Source: Phytophthora hibernalis
Lineage: Eukaryota > Oomycota > Peronosporomycetes > Peronosporales > Peronosporaceae
DNA length: 64,000 nt
Direction: 5' to 3'
Assembly: GCA_012656075.1 (NCBI GenBank)
Contig: JAAKBF010000194.1
Span: forward strand, 124,001-188,000
Under the pieces are notes generated by a model. The model had not been told where the DNA came from. It did not search any database and saw nothing but the letters and a program-made list of their open reading frames with translations. This document shows positions 38,501 to 44,990 of the stretch, in pieces. The position numbers and the translations under genes are program-made. Within the stretch, counting starts at the first letter, position 1, and each line of letters begins with the position of its first letter.

Positions 38501-38818
38501 GCTGTTACAATATTTGGATTGAGCATGATTGTTGGTGAAGGGCTGTCAGAGTCACAGAGGATATTCACCGAGACGACAGCGCAGCGTAAGAAACAAGTTC
38601 AAGATGAAGTGAGGAAATGTTGGTTCAAGGCGTATAATTATGCAGCTTACGAAGCTGAAATGGTGCGATGTGGACATTTGAGCTTAAGTGACTTCAGCGC
38701 ACCCGCTATGCTTGAAGTCTTCCGTAGAGCAGAACTGGCAAATGAAGATCCCAGCGTTATGCCCAAAATTGAAGAAGAAAGAGCTAAGCGCTCATCAATT
38801 GGTAAACGCCAGCCATAG
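11590..38818 (+). CDS. Giant modular surface protein: LamG-like, ~37 FN3, 6 Calx-beta, CUB, EGF, beta-helix and polytopic membrane module
   Basis: A secreted or membrane protein of roughly 8,400 residues. It starts with a signal peptide (MAKMTLQLVMLLVFVCTGFTLVQA). The order of modules is an unassigned Cys-containing N-terminus, a LamG-like domain and three blocks of nine FN3 plus two Calx-beta. About ten FN3, a CUB, an EGF-like module, a GG-rich right-handed beta-helix, a Cys-rich stalk, seven or eight membrane segments and a charged tail follow. Introns are small and many. Examples with agreeing phase are 11822-11884, 12073-12140, 12324-12393, 13677-13750, 14123-14200, 14699-14781 and 14835-14900. 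About 30 or more one-base frame breaks occur, mostly an apparent missing base in a homopolymer (for example A4 at 12829-12832). I treat these as errors because the domains continue cleanly across them. Split genes are possible but less likely. Adhesion or signalling is inferred; no catalytic domain is seen. Confidence 0.82.
14201..14930 (+). other. LamG/concanavalin-like domain of the giant protein
   Basis: The segment reads FTIEFWVWLEDL, then WSHLAIVFNANDEVAVLING, then, after two introns, GAIDEVRIWKVAR. This is the strand order of the laminin-G-3/concanavalin-like fold, whose members bind glycans or protein ligands. It is followed by a Cys-containing stretch (CYYKLIS...CDNICGDGSMKTCG) that faintly resembles a WSC-type ending; that second call is weak. 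Confidence 0.75.
15380..18540 (+). repeat. FN3 block 1: nine fibronectin type III domains
   Basis: Nine FN3-like units begin near 15390, 15680, 15985, 16470, 16750, 17115, 17570, 17930 and 18220. Typical unit signatures are PG-P near the start, a central SL-W-P--D-GG turn and a final Y-----A-N--G. Unit 6 is enlarged by a Cys-rich insertion (about 17265-17480). Several introns fall inside units, two of them at the D-T/S-G-G turn. Frame breaks are seen near 18310 and 18470. Confidence 0.85.
18541..19315 (+). repeat. Calx-beta pair 1 of the giant protein
   Basis: Two adjacent Calx-beta domains lie here. The first (VPGKIGFVETIY onward) ends at the acidic turn DDNGDAGVLKF, typical of the calcium-binding edge of Calx-beta. 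The second ends at VTDKGDLSLPG, which runs straight into the next FN3. Calx-beta domains bind calcium between acidic loops and often stiffen adhesion proteins. An apparent missing T near 19060 breaks the frame. Confidence 0.75.
19316..22130 (+). repeat. FN3 block 2: nine fibronectin type III domains
   Basis: Nine FN3 units begin near 19320, 19605, 19900, 20310, 20630, 20930, 21210, 21570 and 21845. Clear examples are PSQPKNLHSKLVTGGSVTLS and DPAAPFAATQSVSGGFIVL. The third unit (19900-20260) is the most damaged, with frame breaks and a poorly resolved intron. The last unit passes directly into Calx-beta at SPGIINFERNEVAV. Confidence 0.85.
22131..22815 (+). repeat. Calx-beta pair 2 of the giant protein
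   Basis: Two Calx-beta domains are joined by the acidic turn ITDDGDAGVVGFELAHYSVS. The first shows GVHYTESDGLIEFDRGV and ISIPIINNDVIDDPDRYF. The second shows DDIDYTVGKTVVF and ends at ISDDADHS. This is the best-preserved pair and defines the family call. One frame break lies near 22190. Confidence 0.88.
22816..25560 (+). repeat. FN3 block 3: nine fibronectin type III domains
   Basis: Nine FN3 units begin near 22810, 23110, 23405, 23760, 24090, 24370, 24660, 24930 and 25270. Signatures include TGGMATLSWSAPFDSGG and TGGSVTLSWVPPVDFGG. Frame breaks occur near 22910, 23930, 24510 and 24700. The block ends where TETDVSQRGAVTFNL starts the third Calx-beta pair. Confidence 0.85.
25561..26265 (+). 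repeat. Calx-beta pair 3 of the giant protein
   Basis: Two Calx-beta domains again meet at a DDGDAG turn (ITILDDGDAGTIGFAKSEAT). The second ends with VVVDDGDRSAPG, which leads into the next FN3. The first is interrupted by one or two frame breaks around 25690-25780. The order FN3 x9 then Calx-beta x2 is therefore seen three times. Confidence 0.82.
26266..30030 (+). repeat. FN3 block 4: about ten fibronectin type III domains
   Basis: Units begin near 26270, 26560, 26990, 27650, 28110, 28410, 28695, 29060, 29345 and 29700. The unit starting near 26990 is longer than usual and split by introns. In units near 26990 and 27650, an intron sits exactly at the DT-GG turn. No Calx-beta pair follows; a CUB domain does. 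Frame breaks lie near 26660, 28430, 29080 and 29365. Confidence 0.8.
30031..30465 (+). other. CUB-like domain of the giant protein
   Basis: The segment has HWHDYHNSDHETWTITPENQ, then an intron, then ITMFSLECNHDSFAVSV, LWKGGCQREGNF and FSSDGSITYEGVALHY. The hydrophobic spacing and the late FSSD--I--EG-AL-Y strand are those of CUB domains, extracellular beta-sandwiches that bind proteins or glycans. The intron (about 30159-30232) interrupts the middle. Confidence 0.75.
30470..30650 (+). other. EGF-like module of the giant protein
   Basis: The Cys pattern C-x7-C-x5-C-x4-C-x-C-x8-C covers CPASSSGPCSLNGACRSG and SCLCFSGFVGESC, the layout of an EGF-like repeat. A second Cys cluster (CPDDTTTC...CDPVC) follows directly. 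It forms a short linker between the CUB domain and the beta-helix. Confidence 0.75.
30655..34925 (+). repeat. Right-handed parallel beta-helix region (GG-I/L coil repeats)
   Basis: More than 1,300 residues consist of coils of about 22-30 residues with recurring signatures SGGAIF, GGGIFA, GGGVYV and GGGLYV. These are separated by Asn- and Ser-rich strands. It opens with a pectate-lyase-like start (AVKSLRRALELVKSSQTILVYPGTY). The pattern is that of polymorphic-outer-membrane-type or pectin-lyase-fold beta-helices, used for surface adhesion or carbohydrate binding. No catalytic residues are evident. Introns lie at about 31612-31680 and 33980-34058. Frame breaks occur near 32055, 32800, 33080, 33690, 34350 and 34920. 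Confidence 0.85.
34926..36345 (+). other. Cys-rich juxtamembrane stalk of the giant protein
   Basis: After the beta-helix come CTSCTMESNAVYD, then CQPGFSVNEG, FCERCPRDMY, GMKCFDCPAGAKC and CSVCATGFKRATDNSCL. The repeated C-x2-C and C-x2-G-x3 spacing resembles ephrin-receptor/GCC2-GCC3-like modules that often precede a membrane segment in stramenopile surface proteins. Several short introns and frame breaks make exact borders uncertain. Confidence 0.65.
36346..38818 (+). other. C-terminal polytopic membrane module (7-8 segments) of the giant protein
   Basis: Hydrophobic segments start near 36352 (FVIPVLLLLALASGVYG), 37000 (VTVTLVVFALTIITAYF), 37510 (LYCWMALFLYPSVSKTIL), 37640 (ALFGVIATIGVVVWVVGIPF) and 38130 (KLFLSGVIIF). 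Three more start near 38305 (MTMWFLLYF), 38370 and 38465 (LLSFVLVGTCIAVTIFG). A re-entrant-like stretch (FVVKWSSNIQSVMNF) lies near 36735. The phrase DYWWFEVVDLS before the fifth segment is distinctive. The count allows seven or eight spans. It looks like a receptor- or TRP-like module, but I cannot assign a named family. Small introns and several frame breaks occur. Confidence 0.7.
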
Positions 38819-39028
38819 TATGTGCATGAAACCAATGCAGAGGATTCCAACCAACGCGGGGATATCCAAGAGGACGACTTGCTTAAGGATAACCGCCAAT
38901 CGCAACACGAAGACGATTCAGCTCATGCAGACCGAATCGAGAACGCCGATGTGGAGGACGAGTTGCCTGATTCTGGTGGTGTCGACGACAACGAAGTAAA
39001 CGATTCGAGATTCAAACGAAAGGGGTAG
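38819..39028 (+). other. Charged open frame continuing in frame after a TAG stop
   Basis: The reading frame of the membrane module ends at TAG 38816-38818 but stays open in the same frame for 69 more codons. The composition is highly acidic and polar (EDSNQRGDIQEDDLL, DVEDELPDSGGVDDNE), typical of a cytoplasmic tail. Either the TAG is a base error or the tail is untranslated. It is kept separate because the sequence alone cannot decide. Confidence 0.45.
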
Positions 39029-39320
39029 ATTTCGAGGAGGAAAGTGGGCGCTAATCAAGTGTAAGAGTCATTTTTACGAAGAGGATGTTGGCGGTGCAGA
39101 TGACTAAGACGACGAAATGTGGTTGACAACAAGACGACGTGCCGTAAGAGAAGTGAAGCGGCCAAAACAGATCTAAACTGCAGATGTGAATTTATGTGCA
39201 CATTTATATTGCTTCGGGTCTCGCTAAAGTGGTGATCACTTGAAAGCTTTTGGACCAGAAACTGGACCCACCAGCATCTACAGTAGTTGAGGTAATGTAA
39301 TACCCACCCAGACCGCGAAT

Positions 39321-40683
39321 TCAGTGACGTGAGTTAGGCTGATTAGATGACTGTCCGTCGCCCATTCCATAATTGCAGATCTGGCACTCCTGTGTCCTCC
39401 AGTGGTAGGCCCCATTGATGACATCAAATCCTACGGCAAATTCAGCACAGTATCGATCGTATAGAGCTTCCCACTCGCCAAAGGTTACAATCTCGTACTG
39501 GCGGGCAGGAGTGGTGCCTAAACTGCACATACCAACACCAAAAAAGAAAATCAGGCTCAAGATTTTCAACTGCGAGCAACCATAATACAAGCAAACGTAC
39601 GCTTGTGTAGCCTTGAGCGATTGTTCAGTGAGAACCCTGACAAGAACATGGAAATGTAGGGCGGCACAATCGTTCTCTGATGCGACAGGCACACCAACTC
39701 CGCGTTCAGCACCGGCCCGGGGGCATCATCTCCTTGGCTCCGTACAAATTTACGCCACTTGTTCAGCCACTTCTTAGGCACCAAAAAGTACGTCGCGTAT
39801 TTGCTGCGTCCGTTGATCGACAAATGCGGCGCCAACTGCTGCTGTCTGCTGCCCACCGACTCCACCGGCGAGAACAGTCCCTTGGGAAGCCGTTCTTCCT
39901 CTCAAAAGCTCCAACATGGCTTCTGAACCTGCAATCTGCCCTTCAAACCTGGCCTTCTTCCTCTCCTCAGCCTCCAGCTCGCGCCTCCTGCTCCAGCACA
40001 CGTCGTGCAATCACAGCACGACCGCAGCGTAAACCCTCTGAGTTCTGGTGCATAAATGGCAATTTCCTTGAACACGTCCCGCTGAGAATGGCGCGTCGAC
40101 TGCGACCTACACACTGCGTAGCCGGCAGCAGCGCGTCATGGGCGCAGACGATCATGGCTCCAGCCTCCTGGAGCGACGAATTAGCTGCAACTTTAAGCTT
40201 CTCCGGCTCCGAATTGTCCTTCTTTTTAGCAGCATTTTGCCGCCGTTGCTGCCGTTTGGTGCGGCGGAACTGCAGTAAAAACTGCTCAAAAGCCTGGCAG
40301 CGCTTCCTGTAGGCTCCGAGCCACGCGCGACTCACGACGACGCAACTGGGCGCGCACAAAGCTGCGTCTTCAAAGGAGCGAGCGGAGCAACGAGCCAGGA
40401 GCTCTTTTATGCGCAGCAACTCGGCGCCGTGTAGCACTGCGACGTTGCGTGGCCAGTGATCTTCGGAGGCGCGAAGGAAGCTCGTGACGTCGCCGAACCG
40501 CCGGGTGATGACGCGCTCCAAGGCCAGTTGCACGCAGGGAGAGGAGGCGGATAAGGAGCGACAGGTGGATGTGAGCTGGAGGACGTCGCGGGACGATAGC
40601 AGCGAGAAGAGGTGAGCCACGAGACCCTCGGGTAGGTGCTGCATTTTGGATTGTGGATGAGTGGTTCTTGTAGAGAGATTCAA
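39321..40683 (-). CDS. F-box protein with C-terminal DUSP domain
   Basis: The N-terminus carries an F-box (LPEGLVAHLFSLLSSRDVLQLTSTCRSL), which would bind Skp1 in an SCF ubiquitin ligase. A charged helical region follows (FRRTKRQQRRQNAAKKKDN, ELEAEERKKARFEGQ). The C-terminus has YFLVPKKWLNKWRKFV, PGPVLNAELVC, EIVTFGEWEALYDRYC and a closing CQICNYG. This is the pattern of a DUSP domain, normally found in ubiquitin-specific proteases. One intron splits the DUSP domain near 39640-39520; its donor is uncertain. Two apparent one-base breaks lie near 39975-39990 and 39896-39905. The start may be 40683 or the ATG at 40644, which is 13 codons downstream. The length is about 400 residues. No protease core is present. 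Confidence 0.72.
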
Positions 40684-40902
40684 CGTGGAAACGAGTTAAA
40701 ATTAAAGTTTTAACTAAATATAACAATAATGTTGAGTGCGATAAGTAATTTGATGAAAACAGTATTTCGCAGACACAATTGTTTGGAATTAGAATATTTT
40801 CTACAAACGGGTCAATCTGTTTCAAAAACTTACCACAAACGATTTGATTGGTATATATTTCATCCAAAACCTTTGAGAACTCGCTGCCCGTGCAAGATCC
40901 CG

Positions 40903-41207
40903 TGTAACGGGGTACGCCGACGTGTACCCAAGTTACATAAAGAGTGACGGATGTCACTCTTTAGAGTTCATGGTACATGGTACCGGTTGGCTGTGAGCCA
41001 ACCATGCACGCTCTTTAGCTTTTACTATAGATGACTTAGAGTTTGTATGCTACAAGCTTAACTCAGCTATAAAATATATTCAGTCTTTATCTTGCTATCA
41101 AACCCGCTGACAGTTCCCTTAGGCCGGGAACTGTGAACTTATCGTTCACTGAGAGCCTTTGCTCTCTTACGCTTCCTCAAGGCAAGGTGCTGTGTGACCC
41201 CGTCACA
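40903..41207 (+). repeat. Possible 5' LTR of a degenerate retroelement
   Basis: The stretch begins TGTAAC and ends CACA, followed by CT and TGGTAGCACTTGTAGTC, which could be a tRNA primer-binding site. It precedes the gag pseudogene by about 85 bp. The first 34 bp form a small inverted repeat (TGTAACGGGGTAC ... GTACCCAAGTTACA). No second LTR copy is visible in the window, so the borders are tentative. Confidence 0.35.
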
Positions 41208-41291
41208 CTTGGTAGCACTTGTAGTCAATCTCGCGCCTACGCGGGTAGATTGAACTACCTGATCCTCTATGATCTCAAGGAGTGAGTCACG

Positions 41292-42168
41292 ATGGACCGC
41301 AGTGAGTTTCCTCACTTGAACGACTCGCAGTTCGAGTCTGTTCGGAAGATTGGAGGCATCTTCGGAAGAGATGTCCTCCGAGGCTTGGTATCGGCAACGC
41401 CAGCCGAGCAAGAAGAACGCGTGGCTGCGTTCGACGCGTACGAGCGTGAGCTCGTCGCGCACGGGCAGAAACCTGCAGGCCTCTATGGACAAGCCGAAGC
41501 CGGTCCAGCCGAAGCCTTTGAGGCTGACCGTGCCTCCGTTTTGAAGGGAAGGAAGTTGAAAACCTTCACTTCTGGATCCGAGAGGTTGATATCGCCATGC
41601 GGGCTGGTCTCATCTCGGATCAGGAACTTCGCGTTGCGTTCGCATTGTCCAACCTTGGCGGACGAGCCAAAAACTGGGCGTACACGCTGGAGACGACGTC
41701 TCCTGGATGCTTTGCATCCTGGGCACAGTTGTGCGAGCAGATTAGAGCTGCTTTTCTGCCCGCGAGCGATGCGTTTGCCAACGCTCACGCTTCCTCGCCT
41801 GTAAGCAAGGGAAACGTGAGTTGTACGAGTACGTACAAGAGATGCGCACGTTGGCGTCGTCTCTGGTTGAAACCCCTTGGCTGATGACGTCAAGACGACA
41901 GTCTTCATGGACGGCTTGAAGGTCGGTCCTGCACGCACGCAGCTTTTCCGTGTGCACGCATCCACCATGGAGGAGGCGATTAGGCTCGCCCTCCAAGAAG
42001 AGTACAGCCATAAGCAGGCTGGCACTTCGGTGGCTGCACCAGTTGTCATCGTGGACAACGAGCCAGAGCCCATGGACTTGAGCTCTGCTGAGATGAGTTA
42101 GGTCCGCTGATATACATGCGGCGGACGGGGACACTACCAACGAGTGTGTCCCTCGACTGGAGTGGTAA
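41292..42168 (+). pseudogene. Degenerate Ty3/Gypsy-like retrotransposon gag
   Basis: Segments in all three frames add up to a gag protein. It opens with MDRSEFPHLNDSQFESV and continues with the retrotransposon-gag core (LSNLGGRAKNWAYTLE, FASWAQLCEQIRAAFLP, LYEYVQEMRTLASSL) and ADDVKTTVFMDGLKVG. A zinc-knuckle remnant near 42106-42150 keeps C-G-G-R-G-H-Y-Q-R-V-C, but the expected first Cys codon is TGA and a TAG lies just before it. These substitution stops, with several frameshifts, mark a true pseudogene rather than only sequence error. No protease, reverse transcriptase or integrase follows. Confidence 0.72.
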
Positions 42169-42530
42169 AGAAACCATTCCTGAAAGCTCAAGGGCCTAGC
42201 GGTCGCTGGCGCAAGCCGCGGCCGTCTGGCCAAGGATACCCCGCCACCAGTGGTGGTGGGGAAGACCCGAGTCTTCGTGACGGGTGCGCGGGCGCGCACC
42301 GCGAAGGCTTTGCGGGTGAGGGACTTTGTCTCTCGAGTTGGCGAAGAGCTACGCTTGGTTGCTGATAGTACACACGAGTGTACGGGGATGTGAATATCCC
42401 TTGGATCTTCCGATACCTGGGGCGTCAAATGATGTTGTACGCCGCCGGGGTATTGCCAACGCTCTGTGCGAGGGCAATGGCATTGGTCTGTATAGACCTG
42501 GTTGTCACAGGCTCGAATACCTGTACAACA

Positions 42531-42690
42531 TTGAGCCGTACGTGGTTGCGAACACGTACGATGGGTACGCGGTGCCACGGACGCACGCACCCTTGAGCCG
42601 TACGTGGCTGCGAACACGTACGATGGGTACCGCGGTGCCACGGACGCACGCACCCTTGAGCCGTACGTGGTTGTGAACACGTACGATATC
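42531..42690. repeat. Tandem repeat of 62-63 bp, 2.5 copies
   Basis: Copies start at 42531, 42593 and 42656 with TTGAGCCGTACGTGG. The first is 62 bp, the second 63 bp, and the third breaks off after about 35 bp. Copies differ by only a few bases, so the duplication is recent compared with the decay of the surrounding element. Within each unit, CGTACG-type palindromes recur. Confidence 0.92.
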
Positions 42691-42760
42691 CACTTGGGTT
42701 TGCTGCGCCACGAATGCACAAACCCTGAGCCATTTGGCGCGGTAGGCTCTTAGGGGCTAG

Positions 42761-43125
42761 CCAGCCTCCGGGTTCTGACAGAGCATTGGTGAGTAATGTT
42801 CCCACCTCCGTCCGGAACCGAGGCTCCCATGGACGCCTGTGAAATACAATGGAGGCCTCCGTTGCTAACGAACCTGCAACAAGCCCAAGGGTCTTGGATG
42901 TCTCCAGACCCGCGAGGGAAGATGCAATGCCAGCATCCTCCAGCGCACCAAGTCGATTGCGCCGTACGGGCATCGACGGAGTCCGTAAAGGACGAAGCCC
43001 GTCTACAAGAGGGCGTAAGCCCAAATGTCTTCCGCATAAATGCAGTCGACAGTGAAATCACTCCTGTCTCTCCAGTCTCAGATTCAACAATGCTCACGCA
43101 GTTCTCCGAGCCAGCGGTAGCCTGA
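42761..43125 (+). other. Unassigned open region between retroelement and MULE-like remnants
   Basis: Short plus-strand frames (42796-43125 and 42849-43055) encode Pro- and Ser-rich or basic peptides without a recognisable domain. Composition resembles the linker regions of retroelement polyproteins. The 43084-43125 end overlaps the minus-strand remnant. I see no supportable gene. Confidence 0.3.
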
Positions 43126-44213
43126 GAACCAACTTCGGCAGCCGTCGTGTCGTTGTCGTCCAGGGAAGGCACTGATGAAGCGAAGTCCTACAATGTTGTC
43201 CACGTCAGCCTTGATCACATTCTGATCATGCTCCAGCAAGCAGTCGTAAATCTTGGATCGTTTTGCTCTGATAGCAAGCATTCCTTCCTCACGCGCTCCC
43301 ACCATCGCATCTGAGACTCCACGGGCGCATGGGTAGATTGCATATGCCGCTCCTGGTTGTGATAGAAGCTGTTCAACTTGACTCCTTGTTGCCACTTCCC
43401 TTGCGATGTTGCCACCGTACCACGAAGCGAAATGGGCAGTCCGTTTCCCGGGTGTGGTGGCGTGGGCATCTGCCCGACCCTCGACATTTTCTCTCTGGAC
43501 ATCCACGCATACAGATGTAGGTTCTCTGATATGGGTCGAGGCCTTTTGGTATTAATGCCGCCTCGTTCGATTCTTTCTTGGTTTTCTGGAGATGTCTTTT
43601 CGCATCCGCACGCCCCATTTTCGAGCGTGGGAATGACTTGCTTGGGCTTCTCACTGTACTCATCGAAATACGCAAGCCACGACTCCTAGTCTTTGTGCCA
43701 GGTCTGCGGAGCAATGATAACAAATTGACGAGAACCACCCTCGACTCGACTTCCTGAGTCACAGTCTGGATCCTGATCTGAATTCTGGGCCGAATCCAGA
43801 ACAAAATCCTGGTCAGATACGAGTCCTTTTCGGGTCCCAGATTCCACGCTCGGGTCATCACCGACATCCTCCTCCGAACTTGATACCTTCGCCTCAACCT
43901 CAGAGTCACCATCCACAACAGATGCGCCATCCTCCTTGTCAACGTCGTCCGTCATCTCCACATCGACTTTCTCGCCGTCTTCGCCGGATGCTACGTGTCT
44001 CGCGGGTTTTCCAGCGTCGTTCACCATCTCCGCGCCGGGTGCTTCTCCCTCGTCGCATGCTGTTGTGTGTGTTGTGGCCTCGACAGCGTCGTCCGCCATC
44101 TCCGCGCTGAGTTTCTCGCCTTCGTTGCCGCCGACTGCTGTGTGCGCTGGGGGCTCGCCGCTTCCCATTCTGACGGCGGTTTTAATAATGGCTCCCCACA
44201 AAAATGCCACCAT
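43084..44213 (-). pseudogene. Probable Mutator-like (MULE) transposase remnant, N-terminal part
   Basis: Reading from 44213 downward, an acidic region of about 150 residues has imperfect repeats (EMADDAVEATTHTTACDEGE, EMVNDAGKPARHVAS, EMTDDVDKEDGAS). In shifting frames there follow KGLDPYQRTYICMRGC, TRETDCPFRFVVRW, YHNQ and YPCARGVSDAMVGAREEGML then AKRSKIYDCLLEHDQNVI. This layout recalls the FAR1/GCM-like zinc region at the start of oomycete MULE transposases. It has at least three frame changes and an in-frame stop near the 43690 junction. No DDE catalytic core is present. The family call rests on remembered motif similarity and is moderate. Confidence 0.42.
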
Positions 44214-44310
44214 GTTACCTTACGTCCTGGTAAAATCCGTATAATAACCCAGGATGAATCCTGATACAAAGTTATAGTGTTTCCGATCGTTGACTGTAAA
44301 TAGGGACACA

Positions 44311-44378
44311 TTGTAAAATTGACTAAAGTCGAATACAGGAATTTTAATTCATGAATTCGACTTTAGTCAGTTTTACAA
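44311..44378. repeat. Foldback palindrome with TTGACTAAAGTCGAAT arms
   Basis: Arms at 44311-44334 and 44355-44378 are 24 bp long and reverse-complementary with one mismatch, separated by a 20-bp loop. A further half copy (AATTGACTAAAGTCG) lies at about 44447-44461. The unit could be a MITE end, a foldback element or a cruciform-prone site. Confidence 0.85.
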
Positions 44379-44530
44379 TATACTGCAGTATTATCAAATG
44401 CTACAACTGTACTGTAGTAAACACCAAATCTCAATGCAATAAAATAAATTGACTAAAGTCGTGAAAATAAATGACCCAAAAATTTCGAGCCACCCCAAAT
44501 CACAAAATAAACTAACATTACTGCTTCATG

Positions 44531-44987
44531 CAGGGTTGCGTAAAACCCCATTTTTGCTCGGCTACGGGTGGTTTTATTAAAAATCGTGGGTGGGTCCGGG
44601 TTTTGGATTTTTATCACCTAACCCCGCGTCCAATAATATTCTACATTTTATCTAAATATGACATTGATTTGTAAAACATCAAGTAAAAATGAGGTTGAAT
44701 TTCAATGTTTTTTTTATGATTCTGGTGGTGATTCTGGCTGGAAACTAGGTCCTACTGGTTACAGCCTCAACAGAGCCTGTATGGTCCTCTAGCAACTCGC
44801 TTACTTGTAAAAGCTTAAAACACCATGCAAATGCTGTTGGCTGACATTGTGAACATACAATTTTGCATTCGATTTGGTCTGGAGGATGGGCGGGTGGAAC
44901 TTTTAAATTACCCACCCCGGAGATTTTGGGGTGGGTGGATTGAATAAATGGTTTATTCCCACTTTAGAAAAACATTCCGCAACCCTG
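44531..44987. mobile_element. Non-autonomous DNA transposon (457-bp MITE) with TTCATG target duplication
   Basis: The element starts CAGGGTTGCG (44531-44540) and ends CGCAACCCTG (44978-44987), a perfect 10-bp terminal inverted repeat. It is flanked by direct TTCATG copies at 44525-44530 and 44988-44993. The subterminal regions on both sides are rich in GGGTGGGT/ACCCACCC. No transposase is encoded. The CAGGG ends resemble hAT elements, but hAT usually makes 8-bp duplications and only 6 bp match here. The right TTCATG contains the start codon of the next gene. Confidence 0.82.
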
Positions 44988-44990
44988 TTC

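Noticed and set aside
40903..44213. Complete LTR retrotransposon
   Set aside because: Only one LTR-like end and gag are visible. No protease, reverse transcriptase, integrase or second LTR was found.
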